Assembly: GCA_002751075.1 (NCBI GenBank)
Contig: NAOQ01000022.1
Location: 158,862 to 222,861, forward strand
DNA length: 64,000 bases
From: Ichthyophonus hoferi
Taxonomy: Eukaryota > Opisthokonta > Ichthyosporea > Ichthyophonida > Ichthyophonidae
Direction: 5' to 3'
Part shown: positions 40,401-53,227 of the stretch, piece by piece
How the letters are laid out: every line of letters starts with the position of its first letter
Numbering within the stretch: position 1 is the stretch's first letter
Position numbers and translations under genes: made by a program
Notes under the pieces: model-generated
What the model was told of the DNA's origin: nothing
The model's database searches: none
The model's input: the letters and a program-made list of their open reading frames with translations, nothing else

Positions 40401-43400
40401 ATGTGGTAGATAGACTAATAATAAATAGCAACCTAATTGCTAGGACAATAGTCGCTTATCCAAGAAAAAAATAGAATAATAATAGCAATAGATAATAGCA
40501 TGATATCCAACCAGTTAGCATCACCATCGCATGCACATACTTGACACCAGATGCCCCAGACAGTGCTGTACAGACAGCTCGCACTGTGGTTACAAAGGCT
40601 TTGCATAGGGCAGTTAGAGTATCGACAGCCATGGCTGGGAGATGGATTGAGTGTCAGCATCTATATAAAATAAGCAAAGAGTGGTGTTATAGCTGGGAAA
40701 ATGGAGAAAGGCATAAAATGTTAGTGTAATAAAACGAATGATACAGTAAACCAACATACGCATTGGCTGTCGTTCCGTGAATTTCTGGCATTTCTAGTCA
40801 ACCTAAAAGTTGATCAGGAAATAGATAGCGTTGGTTTGTTTTAGACCATCAACGGGATTGTAGATGATAAATCTTTTTAATAAAACCATCTGATTATATT
40901 TAGCTTATTTGTGTAGGGAAAATTCCCACAATAGACAAATGATTGAATTGTAGTCCCACTATAGTATCTATGCACCTTCGTGTGTGCGTCCAATATAAAT
41001 ATTTTTTCTCCCTAGTGAAGCTTTATTACTAGCTCTAATGAGGAACCCTGTCCCACTATCCATAATTTTAATGGTATGATTCAGGCTAGCCCGTGTGTGA
41101 GTCCACTAGACATCTTAATATAGGTATAGGATATAATCCCTATTAAGAAACATACAAGAATTAGGAGAATTACCACGTATAAGAGTGTGCTACAGACAGA
41201 TGCCAATAAGAATAGATAAATAACCCAACGCAAACAGGAAGATTAAATAAACAAATCAAGCAGATCAGATTGCTGTAAATATGTATTTATATCTCCACAA
41301 GCAGGTCACCTGCAACAGTTGGGTCATTATCATTGGATGAAGTCTTCAAGGCCCATGGTACTATTTGTCCACCGTATTGTTCACCCCTTTCCATGGCAAT
41401 AGAATGAGAGACAGCAGCCCGAGCCAACTGGTACTCGTATGACTGCACAGAGGGTACGTGTATCAGGTATATGTATGTATCTATGTAAGCAGGTAGGTAG
41501 GTATGTCTGTATATATAAAACTTTATGTGACATATTTGCTATATGTGCCTCCATGGAAGGAAACAGTAAGATCATGTCAATGTATTGGTTAGACTACCTA
41601 TCAAAAATCAAAATTACACACAAAGCAGTAAGTTTCTAACAAAAACATACAACCCCAGATGTATATCCAGTGCCAACATATACACCATAATATACACTAT
41701 ATGAAACACGGACATACACTCTAGCATATACTATATCCAATACACACATGCACCCTAACCTACACACTCACCCTGGGTACACCCGGGGTCTCTGCCAACA
41801 TATCTGCAAGGTAAGGATATACCCTACGCTGGACAGACCACAATCTTTTCATTAATCGTAGACCCATCGCCGCCAGCCCAGGTCCTTTGCTAATAGCCTG
41901 CACCGCTCGAAGTACCTATAGGGAACCAAGAAAGATTGGTTGAGGTTGGGGATAGGGGGGTGAGTACTTTGGTGCGGGTGTGTTAGAGGAATAAGTATGG
42001 GCTCCCTGGTTTTTCATTGTTTTTTGTTGTTAAAATTTTGAAGGGCCTTGCCTCCTTATTGTAAGACATCGAACAATAAATATAGTAGAATATAGTATAT
42101 GGTTTCAAAGACCATAGGTTTTGGATCCGTTGAACCATACATATATATAAATAATGGGACGGATAGGTTAGGTAAGTGTCAGACTGAGGTAAATTAATAA
42201 AAGAATACATGTGCATGCAAATATATATAAATGTATGTCCCTATAGCAGTATATTTCATAAAAGGTTACATGTATGCAAATGTACAGAAGTATCGATCAT
42301 CTTGCCAAATAAAGTACAGCAACCACGGTGGAAAGAAATAAGCCGCATTAATATAGATAATAAAAATAAAAATTAACAAGTGCAGGGCAGGTTATGGTTG
42401 GGTCATGGTAGAACAAAGGAGGTAGATATAATATAGGCGATGATATGTAAACATATATATGTGGAAGGGTTACATATATATGCATATATGCCAGCTCTAA
42501 CTCATCCACTACACAAGCTTGCTATTCAAAAGCTCAGGGATTGTACCGGCCCTAGACTGGTGCGATGTGAGGCTAACTGGGGTATAGTGTTCAGTATATC
42601 CAAACGTAAAACTGGGTCTGGTTCTCTGTCGTATGTATGCTTATATTAGTCGCGGTTAGCTGAAAGGTCACGTATGCACCTATGCATACTGGCCGGATCA
42701 TGTCTTTACCGATATTTTCTAATTCATACTTACTTAATTAGGTCTATTGGCTTCAGATGAATTCAGCTTAAGTATATATTTATCTTTTTATATTAGGATG
42801 GCTAGAGCTAAAGGGGAGGATATGAGACAAACAGCAAAAAACTAAAATATAAAAGGCAAAGCAAAACTTCACAATGAGAAGGAAGAAAGCAGAGGCTATT
42901 GTGCGAGACATATACCGAGAAATAGCAAGAAAGAGAGAATGAAAGCAAAGATAGCATGAGATGTGAGTGTGCTGGGTGCAAGTTTGTATGTAATAGAAGC
43001 ATACCTTCCCAACTGGTAAAGCAAAAGGGGTAATAACTGTGGTGCATAGAGTGAATCAATGGTAACCAATTGAGTCAATAAAGGCAATGCAGTCTGGCGA
43101 GCGCTATTGATTGGCGACAGCAATACAGATCCCACTGCCATCATGATAACCTGGCTGGGTTTCCCAGCAATCATCTGTTGACCCACTGGATAATAGGTGT
43201 CAGTCGGAAAGTAAGTATGGTAGAGCAGCGGCGACAAAAGAGGTTTATAGGTGTACTGAGAGGCAAAACATGGGTAACTGTCAAAAATTACTATATATAC
43301 AACATCAGTGAAAAATAGTTACAGTCTAAATTAAATGATTACTTAAGAGTAGGTTACTAATAAATTCAGTTTAATTAACTAATTAATAATCAGATTATCA

Positions 43401-46400
43401 AGCAATATATATGCAGTATGCTAGGCTTAGAAAATGTAAAAGGATTATATATAAAAGCATCCCCTTCAAGTTTCTCTACAGTTATATTGAATGAAGTTCT
43501 TTCATTGTTAGATTCCCTGTTTGCAATTGCAGATGTCATCCATCCATAATGGGTGAGATACTAACCACACAGACCGAAATCGACAGTAACTGCTATATAA
43601 AACATGTGTGAGAAAAGAAAGAATTGAAAATAAGACAATATGAGCATATAATACAAGAAAGTAGAAAATCGCAATCCGATGAAGAAAATTGACATGCACA
43701 ATGTGACTCTAAACGCCATAATGTAATATCCTGTGCCTTTACAAATCATTTCTGTATATATATATACATATATATATGTATCTAAGTGTATATATTGGAA
43801 ATGTTCAAGTGAATACGTTAGATGTCTTCTCATTCGTGTTGTTAAAAGATTATCTGATCATGACTGGCTCCTTGTAAACCTTTTATGCATCTTTAGCTTG
43901 TGCATTGCGGTTGTAATTGGTTAGAGTGATAGATCACATGTTAAATGTGGATGGGGATGGAGAAAAGAAAGGAGATGAATTATTATCATTATGACTGATA
44001 TTATAATTATAGTGTATTCAAATAAAAAGAGACGCGTTTTAATAAGAATACATATGCATCAACACGCACGTATATCTATGCAAGCAGGATGGTAGGATAA
44101 TGTAATCTATATAGAGAAAGAATAAAAATAGGAAAGGGAGGGATGTGGGAGCGATGCTTGGAAAATAATGGATGGGGAAATGGGAATAAGGAATAGTCCT
44201 TGGAATGACATAAGAAACTGCATGTAGGTGCATGTATATATATCTGAATGTTCGTGTGTGAATGTAGAAGTATGGTGTATCTACGAGAAATAAATGTACT
44301 TAAGTGCACATATATGGGAAGGTTATGTAAAGATTCACCAGCAGCATTCTGAATGCAGATGCGTATATATGGCTGCATGCATGCTGAGGGAAGTGGTCAC
44401 CTGTACTCAATAAGGACAAATTTAGCTGTCTTAATTGATGCATCTGTGCTACAGTGTGGACAATCATTTGGTAGGCCCCCATGACCTGCGGCCTAAATAG
44501 GCATTTCTCATCTGATTGGTTCAACACGTACCTTGATTAATAGGAGCTGATATTAAAACTTATTCATAGTCAGGTGGCATAATGCCTATTATTTTGTGGT
44601 GTGTTAAGGTCTCATTGGGATTAGTTACAAGCGTTAAAATCTATTGCAGTGATCTCTCCGTTTTTGACTTTCAATATTTGTATTACATTCCCTCCAATTT
44701 CCTCCATGTGACCGGATGACTACATGGATATATGTAGCAATATCTACACCCAATCCACGTCGAGCACTTGCATACATTCATATATGTTATGTATGTACAT
44801 ACATAAGTGTATCATATATCCATAAATAATAACAATAATCAATGAAAAAAACATTATCTACGGGGTAGGTCACACCACTTACCAAGTGCGTTATCGTTGC
44901 ACATGTAGCCCTCCTCTCTCAGTCGAAGCACTTTCATTAGGAGGTTCGCCGCCATAGGCCCGACTCCTTTTTCCGTAGACAATAGAGATAAAAGTGCAAA
45001 GGAAAGTGAGCATAGACCCCAAATGGTAACAGCAGATTGACCCTGTATGGTGTCTATGTGCTTGTCTATTACCTTCAAGATAATACTAGCATCTTCCTCC
45101 GAAGCCCCACATAGGAGGTATGCCATAGCAGTGAGCGTGTCAGTTGTTACAGTGACATGCCTACATTGAGGTGGGAACTGGCATATGGCTCCATTGGTTG
45201 AACCTTTGGTAAACGGACCAAAAAGATTATCTGAGGCTCTAGAGAGGAGACGAAGAAAAGGACGCACGCCTTCCTCTGCCTGCTGGCAACACAATGAAAT
45301 AATGTACTCGTATATCGACCATTTTACCTGATGTATCTGCTCTTCTGTATCTGTTGTATCTGTTGTCTCTAGAGGATAAATTTGTCCATTGACTCCTAAA
45401 AGGGATATGAGGCTGTCCAATAAGAGATTGAGAGAACCAAGAGAAGACAAAGGAGAGGTGGGAAGATGGGGAAGAATTTGTTGGAGGACCTTTAGGGACC
45501 ACATACTACAGTCCGGCTGCTCTTTTACTAATCTCAGTAGGAACTGTTGCACTGCTTGGCTGGCCTGAAGACTATTGATATCTGCTGAGTGCCGTGTAAA
45601 TAGTATATGCTGTGGGGGTAATGGAGGGAAATATGTGTGTGACGTAAGCGTATGTCCATATGTGTATATAACTATAGCTAAATATAATATATGTAACAGT
45701 TTAATAATCAAATAATCATAGTACTACAACGCTGAGCCAACCAAAAATATTCATAATAATATCTCCTAGTCAACCATCTGTCTTTTTAAAAAAAAACAGA
45801 AGGTACTACCTCTACACGAAACATCCTGCAGATGTATATATGTAACAAAACAAATTTCTACCCATATGTAGAAAAATACTTGCACCTGCATGGACTGGTG
45901 CCCATATCACTAGGGAGTTTATATATCAAACTAGCTGCAAACACGTTCTGAATATTTTTATCCACATGTACACTCGTATCTAGCTCCATTTAGGTATATA
46001 TATTCATATCCTGATATGTCTGTATATTTATACCTGTTCATGCTACAGTGATCTCGCCCTGTCTCTTTTTTTCTGTCTGTATTTTCACCTCACGCCATCT
46101 GCTATTCCATCTTTGTCTTTCTCTCCCCATATATTTTTATATCTCACTTTCTTCTTCTCTTCATATACATATTCCTCTTTCTCTCTAGATCATTCTCCAT
46201 CACAGTTTCTTTTAAAAATTGCATATACCTCTTTATATCGTACTATCATACCGTATTATCGCAATACTTAAATCATGTGTTTCGATTTTTTTCTGTTGTC
46301 TGCCTTTCTTTACAATATATGAACTTGTATATAAATACATATCCTCCTGCTTATATACTTACAAATATAATCTATTCGCTTGGCCTATTTGTAGATATAG

Positions 46401-49400
46401 ATATATATATAAGTGCACCCAAGCACTTATGCGAGTTTTCATATACGTATTTATCAATTGATAGGTATTATTTCCTTTCTATCATAGTTTCCGTTCACCA
46501 TACTAGATCACTCCTTGACAACACCCCTTATGTTAATATACAATCGAAATCCCACCTTAAAAAATGGAAGCACAAATTCTAACCATCTCACATTCCAACA
46601 TGTTTCGTTATTACCACTCTCTGCCTCAGCGTATTCGAAATAAACTGCAATTTCACCAATCAAATATGGCCACGCCTCAGGCCGATTGGTTATTGCGGTA
46701 ATTAAAGGATGTGGAGTGGCGTTAAGACCATAGGGACACGGTTGGTCGGTTGGAAGAGAATGGGCAAATAAGGAAAGTAGCTCCACAAGGGCTGCACAGG
46801 CATAGGAGAGGTTTCTGAATAGAAGAGTGTATTATGGAGCATTAACACAGAGATCAACATATAGTCTATAGGTCACACTGGCTTTATCCCCTCATTGGCT
46901 TGGTATCATTCCACTCCTATCGATCTCATTATGTATCACCTTCCATTTCGTGCTTACTATATGTCATCTCGTTATAAGAGCTCTCTCCTATAGTCACTCC
47001 ATCTTTTAATTGGCGTATACCTCTGTGTGCACTTAATCTGTGTGCATTTATAATAAACTGTAACAAAATATAGCACGCTATAACATATTATACTACAATG
47101 TAGTATAAGATAAGATAATATGATATAATATAATACAATACAATACACTTTATATAATATGTAATAATAATATAATATAATATAATATAATGTGATGTGA
47201 TGTAAGATAATATAATACACTAGAATATAGTATGATGCATGATGCAATGTAATATGGTACACTAAAATATAATATCATGCAATATAATATGATGTGATAT
47301 AATATGACATAACCTCTATCAATAGACTCGCATTATACCCTCCCATGCGGTTTCTGCCTATATGTTACCAGTCACTGAAACTTTCTTAGAGTTATTTACA
47401 GTTTATCCGCTTGATAGTTTCTTCTAATTTGTATTTTCACTTTCTGATAATCTTCCTCTCACCCGTATATATGTATATATGTATGACTATGAATATAAAT
47501 ATAAATACTTTTGTTTGTATTTTTATTTGTGTTTGCATTAGTATTCTTATTTGATTTATAAATCCGTGATATATTAATTTTACCTATGTTTATTTATAGA
47601 CAATAATGTGCATATATTCAATGTTGCAACATGGACTCTAAACTATGATCACATCTTTAATTTCTTCGCCCACACCAATTTCTATATGCCTAAACCCCTA
47701 CCCAGCCCAAATATAAGCCCCAAATACACAAACACATACACGCACGCATCTTCTTTCCAACTCATTCTAGACACAAATTATGACTGATTGCTAACTAAGC
47801 ATATAATAGGGTTAATTATATGAATACTGACTATTTTTCAGTACATTTACAAATATATTTTAATGTGCAATTGTAAAGGATTATTAGTCTTATTGAGCTC
47901 TAAATACAACACCACCTATTGTGTGGCTGGCATGTGTATTATTGTATGTTTTCGTAACTGTGTATGCTGCATGCGTATGTGCAAGCGTAAGGATATCATA
48001 TGAAATCGGGTGTAGGCTAGCATGTAACCACGTTTTCTGTACCGGCTTAAGCATAAGTGGATACCCTTGAGTGCATATGTGTACACGCGGGCAAGTATAT
48101 AGCTTTCTACATGTAAGTGCACTTGTACACAAGTATGTAAGCGTAAAGGTCCGTGTATGCATTAAAAAAGCGCACATATTATAACATTGTAAGCATCTAT
48201 TAAATAGCGATACATCTGTTATGATCACTCGTATGAATGTCATGTTCACCTTGTATGCAGAGAAGGCATCTGATTTAACAGGCTGTCAACTGTACTTCCC
48301 CATTCGATGCAATTGCATCGCACCAGACTGGCCATCCCCCCACAGATGGATCCACATACGACAGCTGAAGGGTGAGACACTCCCTTCCGCATGCTCTGTA
48401 GTGCTGGCAACTAAACTTGGTATTGGAAATAGGTGGTGAATGGGAGTTTTTTTTACATTGCATGAGTATCTGTACATACATGCATACATACATGATACCT
48501 GGCCACAAAACCACAAAGCACCCGCTCCCTCAAGGTATTTCTCTTTTACGAGGAAGTTTATATAAATTTATATGTGTATTTTTTCCTGTATACGTTGGAG
48601 CTTTGGTGAGCGAGAAATTGTGTAGGTGTATAGTTTTGTGTGATTGGAAATTTATAATACTATAGTGAAAATAGGTATCCTGTGTAGGTGCAGGTTATTT
48701 ATGTGGATCGGAGGCATGTTGAAAATAATTGTACCTTTATAAATAGAGCATTATGTATGTGTATAAGTTGTGCGTGTATGCTTTTAGAGACATATTTATT
48801 AGCATAAAAAGCCAAACCTGGTACGACACCACAGGCTGTACCTAATTGAACCTAGATAGAATACTTTGCTTCAGTTAAATCCTACAATCACTCATTATAT
48901 CCAGCAGTTATGAGATAACCTAATTCATATTATATTTATCTTAACAAGAGTATGAGAATAAATAAAATGCTCCTTATAATACAGCCAGGGTTGAACAATG
49001 GCAAATCATTTTGCATAATCTGTTAAGTAAATGGCCATTTACAACGCCAATATGTAATGAAATGCCGAAATGAATACCTAAGCTTATACCTCTTTGCTGC
49101 TGAGTGGGCCACTTTGCTTCTTTCGTTCATCCTGAAGAACCTTAAATAATTGCTGAACACCCTGTGTGCAAGAGATGGTTAGAACACATATTTATAGGCC
49201 TGAAAGATCATAATATAAAACCCATTGTAATCTACCCACTAAGAGCTTTATGTGCATCTGTGAACAAAAAAATGTTTATGGATACAAATATACCTGCCCA
49301 TAGACTCGCATACGCACACATTGCACGCGCACATCCCTATATATACGCCACAAGTGTATAAACAGGGCTCTCCCGCAAATAAAAGGGCAACTAATTTCAA

Positions 49401-49848
49401 AATAAACGTCGGTGAGGGAATCAACTAACCAAATCAGATAAAGGGCATTAAGATGATATCAATGGAGGGAAGTAAAAACATGGGAATTGAAAGGCGGGAT
49501 GTACGTTCATTGTATAAAGGAAAATGTGCATGCAGAAGTAACCAATGAGATAGAGAAGAAAAGAGGGCAAATAAGAAGAAAAAGGAAGAAAAAGGGAAAA
49601 TATAATAGATGTGCACCAAGAAATACTGTGTAGAAGATATAATGGAAACGAATGGAGTACGGAGGTATGTAGGTGACGTTTTTTGTGTGTATGTGATAGT
49701 TAGATTGGTATTTATGTACCACCAAGATGGAACACAGTAACTATTTTCTCTTATTCTGCAAAAAAAATTGTCTTACCTGCCGTTGGGAAGCTGGATCTAA
49801 TTCAAATTTTCTGCGGATGTCACCAATGACATCAGAAACGGTAGCCAT
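25787..49848 (-). CDS. FOCAD: Focadhesin orthologue (FOCAD; plant RST1), 32 exons, 1,911 residues
   Basis: Very large all-helical HEAT/ARM-type scaffold. In animals and plants the orthologues support the cytoplasmic SKI-exosome RNA surveillance machinery; that role is carried over by homology. The start MATVSDVIGDIRRKFEL matches the N-terminus of human FOCAD. Further matches, in human order, are ATPHPLIT (134-141), KRLWSVQRRVYP, ETRPLVLANAMTLLSL, NNKDERVRKAAFNSL, GVALGNLIHGL (about 1268-1278), VNWATL (1458-1463) and AWGDHT (1793-1798). They fall in the N-terminal DUF3730-type and C-terminal DUF3028-type regions. Human FOCAD has about 1,800 residues, so this copy is full length, with AKWVIYG before TAA. 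All 31 introns are GT-AG and every phase agrees. An overlap-type duplication and a gap lie in the intron upstream of exon 12 without disturbing the frame. No broken or missing segment seen. Confidence 0.95.
32642..32668. repeat. (TA)n microsatellite in FOCAD intron
   Basis: Uninterrupted TA run abutting the donor of exon 20, whose GTATAT start is itself part of the run. Confidence 0.95.
37443..37473. repeat. (TTA)n microsatellite in FOCAD intron
   Basis: About ten TTA/ATT triplets between exons 15 and 14. Confidence 0.95.
38380..38401. repeat. (TA)n microsatellite in FOCAD intron
   Basis: TA run just downstream (minus strand) of exon 13. Confidence 0.95.
39245..39349. repeat. 105-bp duplicated flank, left of gap 2
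   Basis: Contains most of FOCAD exon 12 and its acceptor, and ends at the first N. It matches 39791-39895 over 105 bp with one difference seen (T at 39248 against G at 39794). Confidence 0.95.
39350..39790. other. Assembly gap 2 (441 N)
   Basis: Run of N inside the FOCAD intron between exons 11 and 12. Reading frames across it are artefacts. Confidence 0.98.
39791..39895. repeat. 105-bp duplicated flank, right of gap 2 (second partial copy of FOCAD exon 12)
   Basis: Starts at the first base after the gap and repeats 39245-39349. It carries a partial exon 12 with its acceptor but no donor, so it is not used in the gene model. Best read as an unmerged contig overlap. Confidence 0.9.
43440..43570 (+). 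mobile_element. LTR-like dispersed repeat fossil, copy 3
   Basis: Lies in a FOCAD intron, opposite to the gene. Shares with 25030-25190 a TATATAAAAG start, a CCCTGTTTGCAA block, ATGTCATCC and GGGTGAGATACTAA. Diverged and without coding sequence. Confidence 0.45.
47077..47312. repeat. Degenerate ATAAT/ATGTG pentamer-rich block in FOCAD intron 3
   Basis: Long stretch built from ATAAT, ATGAT, ACAAT and GTGAT words in near-5-bp register, interrupted by single changes. Similar shorter blocks occur near 33110-33190 and 36640-36735 in other introns of the same gene. Confidence 0.8.
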
Positions 49849-50430
49849 TTTGACGATCTGCTATCTATAGTTTAATAGAGTCTAGGCACTGTTTATGCCG
49901 GAAACTTCACTGGTTTCACGTAGCAAATAGTTGATAAGCACGCTAAAGAGCTTACTGCATGTCTTGTAACTAATGTACTAATACTCCCAATATTGAAACA
50001 ACTATGGAATACAACTGTATAGGGTTCACTAGTATACCTACCCTATATGGGCTAGGGGTTTTATGATATGTGATGGAGTTTATTATGTATAATTAACTGC
50101 GTATTATCTATACCTGCAGGTAACCAATTAATTATACTGATAAACAAACTGGCTACATTCTAAAAATGGCCACATAGCCCACCAATAATAAAGACGTCTC
50201 CATTTTGGCGGGAAATTATTGAATAATGATGAAACTTTTTATATCATGAGCCTCGAGCAATAACAATAATAACAGTCAAATAATATATTTTGTATATAAA
50301 AAAAAGTGAGAAAGAAAAGTTGGGCTGTTCCGGCTGTTTCGGATTGTTCTTTTATTATAGTGTTATATTATGACATACGGAGCTTGAATATTTCTTGTAT
50401 CAATCGTTTTTTTAAAAGTGCACAGCTACC
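49849..50430. promoter_or_regulatory. Divergent promoter region between FOCAD and the 95-residue gene
   Basis: The two start codons face away from each other with 582 bp between them, so this stretch must hold both promoters and 5' leaders. It is AT-rich with several CCAAT/ATTGG-like words (for example near 50176). No clear TATA box can be assigned to either gene by eye. Confidence 0.6.
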
Positions 50431-51892
50431 ATGAGTCAGGTGGGTCCTCGCATACTCGCTTATTATACGTATAGGTGAATGTGTGCATAAGGTGTGGTAG
50501 GGTATTAATGTTATTGCTTCTTAACTTATCCAATTGTGAGTAAAGTGTTTCATATGCAGATTTATTTTAGCACACTCCACGCGTGTGTAGCTGAATATTC
50601 AATGTACAAAACTTGAAAGGCTTGGGCATGTTTTGGTGTTTATTTTTGAAGTAGTCTGTGTGTACTTACTGTATTTATTTGTGTATTTTTTACATATACG
50701 CACATTTCTTCTACAAATCGTTTCATGGGCTTTTTTTGTCAATTTATTGGTGTGTTTTATACGTAGTCTCTTCGATATCTTCAATGTTATTTGGCCAGAG
50801 GGAATGGAGAAAGGATGAAGTTTAAAGGAAATCAGACTTTCTTACAGGGCATTAACAGCAATAATCTCACAAAAAATACAGAAAAAGCAAACACTTATTC
50901 AGGCATTGATCATTCCTCAACTTGGAGGTAAATGCAAATTTTTTATAATTTCTTGCATGATATATATTTTAGTCTCCTTCTAAGTAGCTATTGCATTTTT
51001 TATAAAAACCTTATATTGATGACTGGATTCTCTTGGCCATTCCAATAGCATGACGTGCAATGTGATGAATTGATTTGGAAATTACAATGTATACCAACCA
51101 TTTTAATTAAGTATATTATGTGCATGCTGCAAATCCGTTGTGGAATGAGATATCAGCCTATTCATTTTATCATATCTACTATAGATATTCTAAATATATC
51201 GATGTATGCAGCAAAAGAGGTTCCTTCCATTGATGAAGAGCTTAAAGGTAAGAGGAAGCATGTACTTCAATCTCTCATGCTCTTAAATAGTTAACGTCAT
51301 ATGGACATGTTTTCATAAGTAAATAGTGCTAGAATATCACCCTGTGGTAGTTATGTGGTATTTGTTTGGAATTTGCGCTGGTCTGATGCATGCTCCTTCT
51401 ATCTATATATTTTCTCCATGCATATGAGTGCTTGAATACGCATTTATACATTTAAATTGATTTAACATGTTCATCTGTAACCACTTTTACTATATCATCC
51501 TCAACACTGCAGACTCCAATATCATGCACGCCCTCACATGTATGTAGACTCACATATGCCCACACCTATTTCTACGCATGTATTCAAAGTAACAAATAAA
51601 AAGTAAAAACTAAGCATGCATAAGTTGGTACGATGAACTTTTACCTTCCTCTCTTCTAAACTACTTGTCTTCGAGAAGAGATTCTTTTGTGAAAATAACT
51701 TATCCTGAGTTGTTCCAGGTAAATTTATATGTACTCTGTTAAGCAGATGCTCATTTGCCCTCAGATTTTACCCCGAATGTGGATGGATACACAGTTATGA
51801 CCATTGATAGTCCCAAAAGCCCTATGGCCACGCAGAAACCAATGAGTAATCGTTGTCTGATTAATCGTTCTGAAAAACCGATCATCGTTTGA
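50431..51892 (+). CDS. Conserved-looking 95-residue protein of unknown function, 4 exons
   Basis: I do not recognise this protein. Exons 50431-50474, 50848-50927, 51212-51247 and 51765-51892 join by GT-AG in consistent phases (2, 1, 1) to a total of 288 nt ending in TGA. The start lies in a good context (CTACCATGAG). The product starts MSQVGPRILAYYTYRAL and continues with a basic amphipathic stretch (SQKIQKKQ) and a hydrophobic LIQALIIPQLG. An acidic linker KEVPSIDEELKDF and a Ser/Pro/Lys-rich tail ending EKPIIV follow. No signal peptide or full membrane helix. Exon 2 is also open in a second frame; the chosen frame is the one that joins both neighbours. It is head-to-head with FOCAD, so co-expression is plausible. 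A small soluble adaptor or complex subunit is a guess only. Confidence 0.55.
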
Positions 51893-53227
51893 AGTAATGA
51901 GTGCCAAATGGCATACAATGTTCCAGTCAACTAGGAATCTTCGGACTGACTGACTTGCATTCTAGAATATCTGGCCGCGCATGAAATGATAAGACCAAAT
52001 TACATTTACATTGCTGACTAATAGATACTTCAAGAGGACGAGCAAGGGTAGCGATAGTCTTAGAGGCTATATTTTAGCATGTTATTTCAAAATGAAAACC
52101 TATCAAATAAAATGTACAGAAACATTTTTTTTGAGTAGTGAAACAAATGCTGTTATGAGGTGAACGTACCTAACTTATATCCTAACAACTACATAAAACC
52201 TAAAGAGTTTGGAAATGTTTTAACACAGACTTTTCTGGTACTGCCAGATGTCCTTGTTTTCTATGAATCTGTGTTTTTCTTAGCAAAGATTATTGCACGT
52301 GTGAGGATCCATGGTGGAGGAGGTCACGTTTTATCTCTTTAACTATGAGGTGAAAAGAGCTTTGTGGGACTTGCAATAAATAAGTAAATGTAACAACTTT
52401 AAAAATAGCGCGTTAGCAATATTACTCAAGAATTATCAACATTACAAAAAATATACACTCGGCAGGCGGCTAGCAGCCCGCATCCGGTCCGCAATCGGTT
52501 ATTTGATAGCTTCAGGCATAGATGATTATGAATACATAGTATAAAACTATAAAAAACATCTAGTACAACTTAATAGCAAATGAGATAATGGCCATAAACA
52601 AGGGAAATAAAACTGTACATATATTTTATTAATACGTTGTGTATTTGTCCATCTTGTGTAATTGTGATGTGGCTTTCTTGGCCTCTAAATTGATGTACTA
52701 CTCCATAAAGATCTTAATTTTACATTCTTTTAGTAGCTATACATCAACATTTTGTGATATGAGGCACATTGTAGATGTAGTTAGGTCCTCTCTTCCTAAA
52801 TGGAAATAGATATTCACTTTGCAGATGATATTGCACATCTCATCTTCTTTTTCAAGAAAATATAGTTCATATTTGTCATTGATTACTTAACTAATATGCA
52901 ATGGTTATGGTATATTGTCTGATATCTGAACAATCCCTTCCTGCTCCTTCAATCTTCCTCAACTGACCAATGAATCCAACTACATGTACCTACGCAACGA
53001 AATTAGAACTAAGTGGGTGGGTAGGTATGTAGTATTAAGACTAAAAAATGAAAATTAAAATAACCAATATATGAAGTTATTTAAAATTTAACAATATGCC
53101 CTCAGCACAGCAATGGGCATATTACTATTCACATTAATGTGCAGCACTTAGCGCCATTGATAATCTTCTTGGGCATAATTTTGTCTGTATTGTCTGTGTG
53201 TTGACCATCATACAGTTAGGAATAATT
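51893..53227. other. Convergent intergenic stretch, no gene recognised
   Basis: Between the 3' ends of the 95-residue gene (+) and the UBL3 gene (-). AT-rich; the short frame at 52160-52342 (+) has no motif. Nothing else seen. Confidence 0.6.

Larger units (their letters stand above)
25787..49848 (-). other. FOCAD: Exon map of the FOCAD gene
   Basis: Exons in order of translation: 49848-49777, 49161-49090, 48410-48250, 46814-46556, 45609-44883, 44511-44401, 43185-43005, 42625-42547, 41915-41772, 41442-41310, 40634-40541, 39321-39195, 38496-38442, 37843-37741, 37014-36917, 36382-36260, 35270-35142, 34552-34370, 33549-33462, 32773-32670, 32273-32148, 31313-30835, 30339-30235, 30011-29617, 29206-29043, 28822-28622, 28368-28283, 28017-27897, 27474-27096, 26755-26271, 26026-25993, 25904-25787. 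Total 5,736 nt, a multiple of three. Least certain edges: acceptors of exons 6, 28, 31 and 32, chosen by phase and alignment. Introns run from about 90 bp to about 1.7 kb and carry microsatellites. Confidence 0.88.

Noticed and set aside
44039-44378. Minus-strand frames with Tyr/Ile/His-rich peptides
   Set aside because: Low-complexity products of TATA/CATA-rich intron, no conserved motif, no phase fit in FOCAD.
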